Of a stretch of 37,696 bases of DNA, positions 23,282-31,403 are shown piece by piece. The translations under genes and the position numbers were made by a program. Source of the DNA: Methanoregula sp. (GTDB lineage: Archaea > Halobacteriota > Methanomicrobia > Methanomicrobiales > Methanospirillaceae); the NCBI GenBank assembly GCA_022711635.1, contig JAKLEQ010000008.1:1-37696 (forward strand), written 5' to 3'. The notes beneath the pieces are model-generated. The model had not been told where the DNA came from and ran no database searches. It saw nothing but the letters and a program-made list of their open reading frames with translations. Positions within the stretch are counted from its first letter, which is position 1. Every line of letters begins with the position of its first letter.

Positions 23282-23545
23282 TCAATAGTTGATCGTCCGC
23301 ATCGCGGTGAGCGTGTCAGGTACTTCCTTTCGGAAATAGGATTTGGGGTACCCGCAGCTCGGACACTTCCAGTCAGCGGGGAGCTGGGAAAAATCCGTGC
23401 CGGGCGGGATTGGCTTTGCCGCCATGACCTTGCACTCGTACTCTTCCATCCTGTCGGTATTGCACAGGATCGTGTTGAACGCCTTGGTCTCTCCCACTGC
23501 CGGGTCATAGACATGCCCGCACATCGTGCATCTGTATTTGTCCAT
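23282..23545 (-). CDS. rubredoxin with an internal insertion
   Basis: 87 residues against about 53 for typical rubredoxin. The iron site is CTMCG (C6, C9) and CPSCG (C61, C64), with the family landmarks YDPAVGE and PPGTDFSQLPADWKCP. Between YDPAVGE and PPGT, where rubredoxins normally have a few residues, about 23 extra residues occur (about 20-44), with two more cysteines (C28, C38). The C-terminus adds about 15 residues. It ends the fwd operon 22 bases after fwdC, so it may serve as an electron carrier for it or for oxygen defence. Inference. Confidence 0.85.
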   Translation of the reverse strand: MDKYRCTMCGHVYDPAVGETKAFNTILCNTDRMEEYECKVMAAKPIPPGTDFSQLPADWKCPSCGYPKSYFRKEVPDTLTAMRTINY

Positions 23546-23567
23546 CGTGATAACCTCCTTACCAGAA

Positions 23568-24368
23568 TTATTTTTTCATGAAGAGGTGGCCGTAAACGGT
23601 CGCTCCCTTCCGCTTGGGGTGGCGTTCGCCAAGATCGCCGGTGTAATCGATGAACGTTGCCTTGGTGCCATCAACTTCGAGATCAACCTCGCCGGACGGT
23701 TTGTAACCGGGCATCATGACGTTGATCTTTCCGAAGACGTAGATCTCGCCCTTGACCAGCTGGCCGCCGACACGGCGGTTCGCGTTGCCCTTGAGGATGA
23801 TCTTGCCGCCTTCCATGTGGGTGCCGAGGTGGATATCGACGTCTCCGTCGATGATCATCGTGCCGCCGGTCATGAAGCTGGCCACATCGGATCCTGCGTT
23901 CCCTTTGACCCGGAGGACGCCGCCCGACATGCCGCGCCAGTCGCCACGGTAGGCAGCGCCGAGGTAGTTCCCGGCATTGCCGTTGATGGTGAACTCCCCG
24001 CCCGCCATCGCGAGGGCGCAGAAGGAGTGGACATCGCCGTTGACCGTAAGCTTGCCGCCCTTCATCCAGCTGCCGGTGTACATATCACAGGCAGAGTTCA
24101 CAACGACTTCTCCGGCGGTCATCTTTGCGCCGATGTACTTCATCTTCGTGCAGTCGCCGTTGATGACGATCTTCGTGTCGGCCGCGGTTGCGCCGGCGTT
24201 TCCGGCAATGGTGAAGAACTCCCCGAGCGTGGAGATCTCCTTCCCCTGGTATGCTCCCATTTTGGCGATCTGTTCGGCCGTCTTGCCGGCGAACGCGTCA
24301 GGGTTGACATTCTCGCATTCCAGGTAGAGGTCCGGTACTTGCTTTACCGTCAGTGTAACAGTTTCCAT
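23568..24368 (-). CDS. fwdC: formylmethanofuran dehydrogenase subunit C
   Basis: 266 residues from the ATG at 24368, preceded by a GAGGCGAAGAGA ribosome site; longer versions reach into fwdA. It is built of repeated GGxxxxxGxAG units (GGKLTVNGDVHSF, GGEFTINGNAGNYLG, GGVLRVKGNAGSDVA, GGTMIIDGDVDIHLG, GGKIILKGNANRRVG), the right-handed beta-helix of the GltS/FwdC C-terminal fold. FwdC packs against FwdA and FwdD and helps form the channel for formate between the two active sites. It lies 10 bases after fwdA. Confidence 0.95.
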   Translation of the reverse strand: METVTLTVKQVPDLYLECENVNPDAFAGKTAEQIAKMGAYQGKEISTLGEFFTIAGNAGATAADTKIVINGDCTKMKYIGAKMTAGEVVVNSACDMYTGSWMKGGKLTVNGDVHSFCALAMAGGEFTINGNAGNYLGAAYRGDWRGMSGGVLRVKGNAGSDVASFMTGGTMIIDGDVDIHLGTHMEGGKIILKGNANRRVGGQLVKGEIYVFGKINVMMPGYKPSGEVDLEVDGTKATFIDYTGDLGERHPKRKGATVYGHLFMKK

Positions 24369-24378
24369 TCTCTTCGCC

Positions 24379-26088
24379 TCACGCCTTGGTTGCATCCACC
24401 GTGATGATGTGCTGATGCGGGGCATAGCTCTCGGGGACCGGGTAGTTGTTCTCGTTCACGCTGTAGTAGCGCAGGAACTTCTCCCGGACGTCGTGCATGA
24501 CCTGCTTGTTCTCCGGTACCTTCGCGTCCACCCAGAAGGTCTTCTTCTGGCCCATGTCGACGACTTTTCCGCCCTCGACACAGATCCTGCCGTCCTTGAA
24601 GAGGTACGCTGCGTTGCCAAAGGCTTTCTCGATTGCCGGGCCATCGGACGGGAACTTATCGGGATTGATGTCGTAGATGGCGATGTCGGCGTTCATGCCT
24701 GCCTTTAAGCCGCCGTAGTCCTTCATGAGGCCGAGGCACTTTGCCGGGCCTGCACGGGTCATCTGGGCGAGCTCGTAGAGGGTGATCTCGCGGTCGATGT
24801 TGGCGAGGTAGGTTGCCCCGATAACCTTATCCGCGTTCTTGAACGTGTTGAGGCGTTCGTCACGGACCTTCTTGGACATCAGCCACGAGTAAACCCGCGG
24901 GTACCGGGTGAATGGCCCTGCGTTCGGGTGGTCGGTGGTGATGAAGCAGCGCATCGGGTCCTTTGCCATGAGGGCGATCTCGAGACCGATGCACCATTGT
25001 TTTGCACAGACGGAGATGTTCGGGTCGTAGATGTACGGGACGACACCGGCAGCGGTCTCGAGCTCGACATCCACGTTGAACCACTTGAGGTGGTTGAGGC
25101 CGTGGAGGTGGTGTTCGAAAGGCCCGTCGGCAGTCATCGTGGTCGTCTCGTCCAGGGTCACGTTCCCGGTGTCGATGGTGATGTTCTTCTGCTTGTTGAC
25201 GTAGTCCATGACTTCCTTTGCCGCGGACTCGAAGTCGCCCCAGTTCGTTCCCTTATAGGAATGGAACTGCAGGTGGGTCGAGTGCATGACCTGCTCGCGG
25301 CCGAAGGTGTTCTTTGGCTTGACGCCTTCTGCGAGCTGCAGGGTCTCGATGGTTGTCTTGTAGTTGCCGGGGTTGCCGAGATCGTTCTGGTGGACATGCA
25401 TCGAGTGCGGGAGGCCAAGGTACTCGTTCGCTGTCATCAGGCCGGTCATGATCTCGGCCGGCGTGATGTCGAAGTACGGTACCGGGTCGTGGATGGTCAG
25501 GCAGTTCAGTCCCCAGGCCCAGGCTTCGGTGCCGCCGGGGTTGACGACCTTGACGCCATACCCCTTCGTCTGGCGCATCAGCCAGGAGATGTACGCCGCG
25601 GTGTTCTCGACCTCGTTGTTCTTGAGGTACTCCATGATGAACCAGTTGTTCCCGAGGACCGGGAGTGCCGCTTCATCGATGATCGGGGTATCGTGGATCT
25701 CCTCGTGGACGTGGCGGGCATAGAGCGGGGGCATTGCCGCTTCCATGGCGAAGGTGAACCCCATGCGGGCGTATTCGTACCCGGTCTTGAAGACCGTGGG
25801 GATCGACTTGCCGCCTTCGATACGGGTAATGCCGGGTTTCTTGTGGGAGTCGAAATGTTTGTCTTCGGGGCGGTACCAGCGGCCGGCGTTGACCTTGGGA
25901 CCGGCGACATGGGCGTGAACCTCGAGCGCACCGGCCATGACGGTCTTGTCCTTTGCGTCGATGACCTTTGCCGATGAGCTGACCTTCTCGACGATCTTCC
26001 CGTCTTTTACCGCGATGTCTTTCTTGTCGCCCTTGATCCCCTGGACCGGGTCAAAGACATGGCCGTTTTTGATGATGTATTCTGACAT
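24379..26088 (-). CDS. fwdA: formylmethanofuran dehydrogenase subunit A (formyltransfer site)
   Basis: 569 residues, normal length. It is an amidohydrolase-fold protein: GALEVHAHVAGPKVN holds metal ligands H58 and H60; KVVNPGGTEAWAWG holds the expected carboxylated lysine; HMHVHQND, TTDHPNAGPFTRYPRV and the late DIAIYDINPDKFP complete the site. It condenses formate made by FwdB with methanofuran at a binuclear metal centre. It starts directly after the fwdB stop, without a gap, and is followed by fwdC. The C-terminus ends in PHQHIITVDATKA. Confidence 0.97.
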   Translation of the reverse strand: MSEYIIKNGHVFDPVQGIKGDKKDIAVKDGKIVEKVSSSAKVIDAKDKTVMAGALEVHAHVAGPKVNAGRWYRPEDKHFDSHKKPGITRIEGGKSIPTVFKTGYEYARMGFTFAMEAAMPPLYARHVHEEIHDTPIIDEAALPVLGNNWFIMEYLKNNEVENTAAYISWLMRQTKGYGVKVVNPGGTEAWAWGLNCLTIHDPVPYFDITPAEIMTGLMTANEYLGLPHSMHVHQNDLGNPGNYKTTIETLQLAEGVKPKNTFGREQVMHSTHLQFHSYKGTNWGDFESAAKEVMDYVNKQKNITIDTGNVTLDETTTMTADGPFEHHLHGLNHLKWFNVDVELETAAGVVPYIYDPNISVCAKQWCIGLEIALMAKDPMRCFITTDHPNAGPFTRYPRVYSWLMSKKVRDERLNTFKNADKVIGATYLANIDREITLYELAQMTRAGPAKCLGLMKDYGGLKAGMNADIAIYDINPDKFPSDGPAIEKAFGNAAYLFKDGRICVEGGKVVDMGQKKTFWVDAKVPENKQVMHDVREKFLRYYSVNENNYPVPESYAPHQHIITVDATKA

Positions 26089-27414
26089 TTACGCACCTCC
26101 CTTTGCGAGGAGTTCGTCAACGCGGTTGTTGATCTTCGTCAAGACTTCCTCGTCCGTGAGCATGCCCTCGGGCGGCTCGACAACTTTCCTCGTCTCGATA
26201 GGGACGTTGTCCATACGATAGGCGCATCCGCCCACTTCGACGCCGACCATCGCGACCGGGATGTGGACATCCGAGATCTCGGTCGTGCAGTTGATGTGCG
26301 GGTCGATGGTGACGGTCGGTTTCTTGGAACTGCTGATCATTGCATTGATCGGGAAATGGGCCCCAGGATCGGTCGCGATGTAGAAGCAGGCCTCGACCTC
26401 GTTGCGGTTTAAGAGGTCGACCGAGGTTGTCTCGCCGGTCTGGTGCCGGGCCTGGTCCCTGCGGGAGAGATCGACGGCATACGGGAACCCGTACTGCCAG
26501 CCGAGAACCTGCCCGGAACCGGTGACGTTCCAGTGCCCGCGCATCGCCATGATCACGAATTTTGTGAAATCGTTCATGTCGCGGGTCAGGCAGATCGCCT
26601 CATCGATGTTATGGTTCCTGCCCATGGTGTGGGTAAGCCCCATGCCGAAGAAGATGATGCCGAACCGGCCGCCCTTGAGTTCCTCGACGACCTCGTAGAT
26701 CTTTTCCTTCGGGACTCCGCCAACCGTGTCCGGGAGGGCTTCGCCGCGGGCTGCGGTGCGGAATGCATCCAGGAGTTCGTAGTCAAAGCCCTGCTGGACC
26801 TGGATGAACGTATCAGCGCATTTCGCCGTGTCCGTGTAGCGGCAGTCCACGCAGTAAATCTTCCGGCCCTTGTGCCCCTTGACGGTGAAGAAGCCGCGGG
26901 GGAAGATCGAGTACCGGGACATATGGCGGGGGTGGGCGTGTGCCGGGTTGCAGCCCCAGAAGATGACCCGGTCGGCACGGTTCTTGACCTCACCGAGCGT
27001 GCAGCTCGGGACACCGACATCCTCGATGGCGATCAGGGACGAGCCGTGGCAGACCGTCGCACAGTTGTCGACGATACCGCCGACCTTCTCGGCGATCTCG
27101 TGCCCGATGGACATCGCCTGGCAGCTCGTGGATGCCCAGCCGTACATCAGGGTCTTTCTTGACTTGACCAGCATCTTTGCGGTCCAGTCGATCGCTTCGT
27201 CATACGATACTTCCTTGTACGTCCCGTCCGGCTGGCGCATTCGCGGGCGCTTGACCCGGCCCGGGAGCCTCTGATGGTTGAACTTCTCGGCGCCGATCGC
27301 ACACGCGTTCTTGACAGAGAGGATCGTCTTGTTATCATCGGACACGGTGACAACGACGTCGTCGCAGAGGGTTCCGCAGAACGGACAGATAACATCGGTT
27401 ACATCTTTTGGCAT
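26089..27414 (-). CDS. fwdB: formylmethanofuran dehydrogenase subunit B (Mo/W catalytic)
   Basis: 441 residues. It has a [4Fe-4S] motif CPFCGTLCDD...CAIG (C10, C13, C17, C38) and the metal ligand cysteine in NCATVCHGSS (C122); there is no in-frame stop at that place, so it is not a selenoprotein. GWASTSCQAMSIGHEIAEKVGG, WGCNPAHAHPRHMSRY and FFGMGLTHTMGRNHNIDEA are family signatures. It reduces CO2 to formate at a bis-pterin Mo or W centre. The gene alone does not tell W (Fwd) from Mo (Fmd); the symbol is used generically. It sits 6 bases after fwdD. Confidence 0.96.
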   Translation of the reverse strand: MPKDVTDVICPFCGTLCDDVVVTVSDDNKTILSVKNACAIGAEKFNHQRLPGRVKRPRMRQPDGTYKEVSYDEAIDWTAKMLVKSRKTLMYGWASTSCQAMSIGHEIAEKVGGIVDNCATVCHGSSLIAIEDVGVPSCTLGEVKNRADRVIFWGCNPAHAHPRHMSRYSIFPRGFFTVKGHKGRKIYCVDCRYTDTAKCADTFIQVQQGFDYELLDAFRTAARGEALPDTVGGVPKEKIYEVVEELKGGRFGIIFFGMGLTHTMGRNHNIDEAICLTRDMNDFTKFVIMAMRGHWNVTGSGQVLGWQYGFPYAVDLSRRDQARHQTGETTSVDLLNRNEVEACFYIATDPGAHFPINAMISSSKKPTVTIDPHINCTTEISDVHIPVAMVGVEVGGCAYRMDNVPIETRKVVEPPEGMLTDEEVLTKINNRVDELLAKGGA

Positions 27415-27420
27415 CGTTCA

Positions 27421-27828
27421 TCACTTCCGGATAAGGCCGCAGGCGTCCTGCACGACCTCGATTGCGCCCATGATGCGCTCGTTCGTGGCGACCTCAACGT
27501 CCACCGGGAATCCCTTGAAGCAGGGCTCTCCCGTGGAGAAGGTGTAGGCCGGGACGATCCGGTTTGCCCAGGGTCCCATGGGGATGTGGGCAAGGCCCGG
27601 GACAAGGTCTTCGCGGGTCTCGACCGCTTTTACAATAACGCTGCCGACAGAGCTCGTCACCTTGACGTTCGTGTTCTTCCATGCACCCAGTTTCTTGAAA
27701 TCCTCCGGGTGCATGTGGATGATCGTACAGGCATCGAAGTATTTCTTGGATGTCTTGCCTGCCTCCATGCCGACACCCTGCTGGATGGTACGGCAGGTGA
27801 TCAGGTTCAGGGTAATTTTGTTTGCCAT
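27421..27828 (-). CDS. fwdD: formylmethanofuran dehydrogenase subunit D
   Basis: 135 residues. It begins ITLNLITCRTIQQGVGMEAGK and contains YFDACTIIHMHPEDFKKLG and GPWANRIVPAYTFSTGEPCFKGFPVDVE, typical of FwdD, the separate chain that equals the C-terminal pterin-dinucleotide-binding domain of FdhA-type enzymes. With FwdB it completes the cofactor pocket. It follows the ferredoxin gene by 39 bases and precedes fwdB by 6. Confidence 0.94.
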   Translation of the reverse strand: MANKITLNLITCRTIQQGVGMEAGKTSKKYFDACTIIHMHPEDFKKLGAWKNTNVKVTSSVGSVIVKAVETREDLVPGLAHIPMGPWANRIVPAYTFSTGEPCFKGFPVDVEVATNERIMGAIEVVQDACGLIRK

Positions 27829-27867
27829 GTTTTCTCCTCACGATGGTTGGGAATGCCTTCCTGCAGG

Positions 27868-28125
27868 TTATGCAAGAGACTTCGCTTCGCCACTCCCTGA
27901 GAGTCTGATGACATCGTACGGGCAGGCTTCGACACATACGCCGCATCCTGCGCAGAGTTCCGATTTGAAATCGACACTGACAGAAACGCCATCCCGGACC
28001 TCGTAGATCTTCTCCTTGGTCACCGGGTCGAGCGTAAAGAGCTCGAGGGCATTCACCGGGCATGCAACAACACAGTTGTTGCATCCGGTACATCGTTCCG
28101 TGTTAACATGCACTGAAAACGCCAT
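27868..28125 (-). CDS. fwdG: two-cluster ferredoxin, FwdG-like
   Basis: 85 residues with two [4Fe-4S] motifs: CTGCNNCVVACP (from C12) and CAGCGVCVEACP. The spacer between them, about 35 residues, includes a strand-rich insertion (EKIYEVRDGVSVSVDF). It is first in the fwd operon, so the likely role is FwdG, the electron-feeding chain of the complex. No polyferredoxin (FwdF) or FwdE gene lies in the window; they may be elsewhere. The ATG follows a GTGATGTGA stretch, a GGTGAT-like ribosome site. Confidence 0.85.
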   Translation of the reverse strand: MAFSVHVNTERCTGCNNCVVACPVNALELFTLDPVTKEKIYEVRDGVSVSVDFKSELCAGCGVCVEACPYDVIRLSGSGEAKSLA

Positions 28126-28410
28126 TCACATCACACTGTTTTATGGCTAATTTTCAAGGTCATTGAGAAGAATTATTAAACCTTTGTAACTATCCGAAGA
28201 GTAAATCAACAGTATTTAATCAGCGGATTGGAATTTTCAGGAAGATTAACAGGGTTTTTTGAATGAGATGTGACAATTAACCTCTGGAGAGGCAGAAAAC
28301 CGGTTTTCTCCATTCATGACCAAAAGATATTCCCGGTTGAATATTTCTGGTCCATTCATACCCCTGTCCGGACCATGGTTTTTACACCAACGCGCAGAAT
28401 GGGGGGGATC
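28126..28410. promoter_or_regulatory. control region between modC and the fwd operon
   Basis: This 285-base gap has no supportable gene. A TATA-like TTTAATAATT on the minus strand (about 28167-28176) predicts an fwdG leader of about 20 bases. Further upstream lies a tandem pair of palindromes (28281-28309, listed separately). The remainder next to modC is less AT-rich and may be its 3' untranslated region. Confidence 0.5.
28281..28309. promoter_or_regulatory. tandem palindromes upstream of the fwd operon
   Basis: CCTCTGGAGAGG (28281-28292, five-base arms about GG) is followed after one base by AGAAAACCGGTTTTCT (28294-28309), a perfect 16-base palindrome. The pair lies about 105-130 bases upstream of the predicted fwd TATA box and about 100 bases after the modC stop. 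It can be an operator for the fwd operon or a terminator for modABC; perfect dyad symmetry without a spacer favours a protein-binding site. Confidence 0.5.
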
Positions 28411-29103
28411 TCAGGGTATCCCTTTTGATGTCTCCGGAAGATCGTCAGGTTTCCCGTTCCACCCAATCGATCCCCGGCGGATACTACAGACCCTATCCGC
28501 GATCTGCCGGCAATCGCTTCTCCGGTGCGTCACGATGATGCAGGGGATCTTCTTTTCGGTGATGAAGGACCGGATCAGGTCTTTGCCGGCTGCCGTGCTC
28601 TCCACGTCCAGCGCGGTGAACGGTTCGTCCAGCATCAGGAGATCGGGTCTCGTTGCGAGTGCCCGGGCAAGGGCGATCCGCTGCTTCTGTCCCCCCGAGA
28701 GGTTTCCGGCCTTCACGGTGGCAAGGGTACGGATGTCCAGCCGGTCCATCCACCGGGCCGCCTCCTCCGCGATACGGTGCTTCTCCCAGTGCCGGGCTTT
28801 CATGCCGTACGCGACATTCTCCGAAACGGAGAGGTGGGGGAACACGGCAGACCTCTGGAGGACATACCCGATGTTGCGGGTTTCAACCGGAAGAGAGATG
28901 CCCGCGGCGGAGTTGAAGAGTTCCCGGTCGCGGAGCCTGACCCGTCCATGGTCGGGAGCCAGCAACCCGGAGAGCATGTTGAGTATGGTCGATTTTCCCG
29001 CGCCGTTCTCTCCCATGAGGGCCAGAATCTCTCCCGGATGCACGAGGATTTTTGCATCGAGCGGGAAGTCCCGGAGCTGTTTGTTGAGGGTTGCCTCAAG
29101 CAT
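28411..29103 (-). CDS. modC: molybdate ABC transporter ATP-binding protein, no TOBE domain
   Basis: 230 residues. Walker A is GENGAGKST (31-39), signature LSGGQ (135-139), Walker B LLMLDE (155-160) and the switch VTHRRSD. The chain ends soon after the ATPase core (SIRRGSIGWNGKPDDLPE), so the C-terminal oxyanion-binding domain of ModC is missing, while TupC here has one. It overlaps modB by 8 bases. It powers molybdate uptake through ModB; a specificity for molybdate rather than tungstate is assumed from ModA. Confidence 0.88.
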   Translation of the reverse strand: MLEATLNKQLRDFPLDAKILVHPGEILALMGENGAGKSTILNMLSGLLAPDHGRVRLRDRELFNSAAGISLPVETRNIGYVLQRSAVFPHLSVSENVAYGMKARHWEKHRIAEEAARWMDRLDIRTLATVKAGNLSGGQKQRIALARALATRPDLLMLDEPFTALDVESTAAGKDLIRSFITEKKIPCIIVTHRRSDCRQIADRVCSIRRGSIGWNGKPDDLPETSKGIP

Positions 29104-29917
29104 GGCCCACCCCGGTTTTTGCGAAGAACCGGACCGCGATCATAATGGCAAACGAGATGATGACCAGCAGGATCGAGATGGTGATCCCGATGGTGAAATT
29201 CCCCTGCATGGCCCCGTAGACCGCGAGCGGCATGGTCTGGGTCACGCCGGGGAGGTTGCCGGCAAACATGATGGTCGCCCCGAACTCCCCGAGCGCCCGC
29301 CCGAACGTCATGACCGCCCCGGAGAGGAGCCCTCCGGCCGTCAGCGGGATGGTGATGGTGGCAAAGATCCTGAAGGGGGACGCCCCGAGGGTCCGGGCCG
29401 TCTGCTCGTACGCGGGATCGAGCTGTTCGAAGAGGGATTTCGCCTGCCGGAGGTAGAAGGGGGATGCAACGAAGATCTGTGCCATGATGACCGCAATGGT
29501 CGTAAAAGCGAGGGTGATCCCGAACAGGTTCAGGTACCGTCCGAGGAGCCCGACCCTCCCGTACAGGACGAGCAGCGCGAAGCCGGCGACTGCCGGGGGG
29601 AGCACGAGCGGAAGATCGATGAGGGTGTCCACGACGATCTTCCCGGGGTAGGTTGTCCGGCTGTGGACATAAGCGAAGGGCGTGCCGACAAGGATGACGA
29701 TGGCAAGGGAGATTAACGATGTGGAGAGGCTCAGGAACAGGGCGCTTTTGACTTCGGCGTCCATGAGGGATGACAGGAACAGGTCCGGCGTTGTCCGGAA
29801 GAAGAGCGCGACGATGGGGAGCGCGAGGTAGAGGGTGACCGAAGCGACCAGGACCGCTGCGCCGATGGTAGCAAGCGTGCGCCGGCCGGGATCCGGTCTG
29901 AAGGAGGGGCGGTTCAT
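29096..29917 (-). CDS. modB: molybdate ABC transporter permease
   Basis: 273 residues with about six hydrophobic helices and a cytoplasmic N-terminus (MNRPSFRPDPGRRT). FAYVHSRTTYPGKIVVDTLIDLPLVLPPAVAGFALL is split here into its landmarks: the DLPLVLPPAVAGFALL helix and the coupling motif TFGRALGEFGATIMFAGNLPG, both typical of ModB. It forms the membrane pore with ModC. GGAGG lies a short distance upstream of the ATG. The gap to modA is 52 bases. Confidence 0.93.
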   Translation of the reverse strand: MNRPSFRPDPGRRTLATIGAAVLVASVTLYLALPIVALFFRTTPDLFLSSLMDAEVKSALFLSLSTSLISLAIVILVGTPFAYVHSRTTYPGKIVVDTLIDLPLVLPPAVAGFALLVLYGRVGLLGRYLNLFGITLAFTTIAVIMAQIFVASPFYLRQAKSLFEQLDPAYEQTARTLGASPFRIFATITIPLTAGGLLSGAVMTFGRALGEFGATIMFAGNLPGVTQTMPLAVYGAMQGNFTIGITISILLVIISFAIMIAVRFFAKTGVGHA

Positions 29918-29969
29918 GATGGGAACGGAGAAATCCTGTTCCTTAGCTTGGATTCATAGAGTAAAAACG

Positions 29970-30947
29970 TTAAGAGACCGGCCGGAAGCCGTAGTCTTTC
30001 AGGATCTGCTGGCCGAGGTTGGGCGAGAGCATGAAGGTCTCGAATTCATTCGCGATCCCGCTGTTCTGTGTCTCCTTCATAATCGCGATCGAGTAGGTCT
30101 GGAGGTAGTTGTCTTTCTTCGGGATGCTGATGACAGTAAGAGTACCAGCCGGTGCTGCCGCATAGGTGGATTCGTAGACAATCCCGGCATCGACCTCCCC
30201 GAGCGAGACCTTGGTCGCGACCGCGGGTTCGGAGGTCTCGTAGGTCACGACATTGTCGAAAACCGACGTGTTCCACGCCGCCCCGTAGGTTGTTTTGCCG
30301 AGGTTTGCGAGAGCGGAATACGATGCGGTCCCGACCGGCACACTGTATGCAGCAAGGGCGATCTTCTTTCCCGGTGTTCCAAGATCGGAGAGTGATTTGA
30401 TGTTGCCGGGGTTGGACGCCGGGACGATGACGGTCACGTAGTTCGTGGTCAGCGGTTTTACCGAACTGTTGACGAAGTACCCCTCATTCTGCAGGGTCTT
30501 TGTGTAACTGTTGCTCGCGGAGATGAAGACGTCGGCATAGGCGCCGTTCTCGACCTGGGTCTTTAACGCCTGCGTGCCGTCAAGGTTGAAGGTCACGGAG
30601 TGGCCGGGGTACATCGCCGAGAACTGTTTCCCGATCTCTTTGGACACGCCCTTGAGGGAAGCGGCTGTATACACGATCAGGGTCTGGCCTGAGGGAGTGT
30701 ATTCCTGTGCGGGTTTTGCGGTGACCGTGGCAGCAGCGGTCGTCGTGACCGGCACAGCCGTTGTCAGGGCCGGGGTGAAAACGGCGGTCTCCGGGGCCGG
30801 CGTGGTGACGGGCGGGACGACGGTCTCAATGGCCGCCGTTGCGGCTGGCGGGGACGCGTTTGTCCCGGTGCAGCCAGCGAACAGCGCGGCTGCAAGGAGA
30901 ATGCAGAGGACAGTACCGGTGAAAAATCCGATGTGAGTTCTTTTCAT
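29970..30947 (-). CDS. modA: molybdate-binding lipoprotein
   Basis: 325 residues from the ATG behind AGGTGATC; a GTG at 30956 is an alternative. A lipoprotein signal ends LAAALFAGCTGT. A long Thr/Ala/Val-rich linker follows (about 25-85), then the ModA fold: LIVYTAASLKGVSKEIGKQF, VTFNLDGTQALKTQVENGAYADVFISAS, IALAAYSVPVGTASYSAL, and EVDAGIVYESTYAA. It captures oxyanion outside the membrane; ModA proteins of the archaeal type (also called WtpA) may bind tungstate as well, so specificity is open. Confidence 0.9.
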   Translation of the reverse strand: MKRTHIGFFTGTVLCILLAAALFAGCTGTNASPPAATAAIETVVPPVTTPAPETAVFTPALTTAVPVTTTAAATVTAKPAQEYTPSGQTLIVYTAASLKGVSKEIGKQFSAMYPGHSVTFNLDGTQALKTQVENGAYADVFISASNSYTKTLQNEGYFVNSSVKPLTTNYVTVIVPASNPGNIKSLSDLGTPGKKIALAAYSVPVGTASYSALANLGKTTYGAAWNTSVFDNVVTYETSEPAVATKVSLGEVDAGIVYESTYAAAPAGTLTVISIPKKDNYLQTYSIAIMKETQNSGIANEFETFMLSPNLGQQILKDYGFRPVS

Positions 30948-30985
30948 GGTGATCACCTGTTCAGGCTAAGGAATGGGCGTCCTTT

Positions 30986-30994
30986 CTTATAAAT
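30986..30994 (-). promoter_or_regulatory. TATA box of modABC
   Basis: TTTATAAG on the minus strand lies about 40 bases before the modA ATG and predicts a leader of about 15 bases with the AGGTGATC site. A perfect inverted repeat lies 30 bases further upstream. Confidence 0.5.
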
Positions 30995-31020
30995 CATTTT
31001 TTTTAATCTTTCAGAAAGTT

Positions 31021-31033
31021 AATTATTATAATT
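31021..31033. promoter_or_regulatory. inverted repeat upstream of modA
   Basis: AATTATTATAATT is a perfect 13-base palindrome around a central T, about 30 bases beyond the modA TATA box. Being pure A/T it could be chance in a very AT-rich stretch. Candidate operator only. Confidence 0.3.
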
Positions 31034-31403
31034 TTACTATATTACCTACACTCTGGTTTTCCATCAACTACTCTTTAACTATTTGTGATTAATAAGTCCA
31101 AAGAGTCAATGAAAAATATTATAACTCCTGACAGCCAATCAGATGGTTGTCCTCTTGGATACGCACCAACCGGACACATGCACACACACTGGAAACACAC
31201 AAGGATTCGAGTACAGCAATGCATGAAACCTGGGAGGGGATGGTCAGGGACTTCCTCTCTCGTCATAATGCTTGCGCATCACCAGTGCACAACCTTCCCG
31301 CAACCCTTCTTTTTTCCCCATCGCTCGCACAGTCCCGGCGTCGTGTCTGTTCGCTTATCATCTCCGCTCTGGAAAAGTTCAGAAAAAAAGGGGAATCAAA
31401 GGA
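31034..31403. other. intergenic region between modA and the molbindin remnant
   Basis: The part up to about 31130 is AT-rich promoter sequence. The rest has a plus-strand frame from about 31216 (beginning MHETWEGMVRDFLSRHN) that runs over the molbindin remnant on the other strand; it is discussed among rejected items. I see no gene that I can support. Confidence 0.4.

Noticed and set aside
24928-25977. Plus-strand open frame of 349 codons inside fwdA
   Set aside because: It is antisense to well-conserved FwdA motifs and has no start context.
10796-27414. Selenocysteine in FdhA or FwdB
   Set aside because: Both have a cysteine codon at the metal-ligand position (CHGP and CHGSS) and no in-frame TGA.
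28316-29716. Plus-strand open frame of 466 codons over modC and modB
   Set aside because: Antisense shadow of an ABC ATPase and permease with clear motifs; its Asp/Arg/Gly-rich repeats are mirror images of hydrophobic helices.
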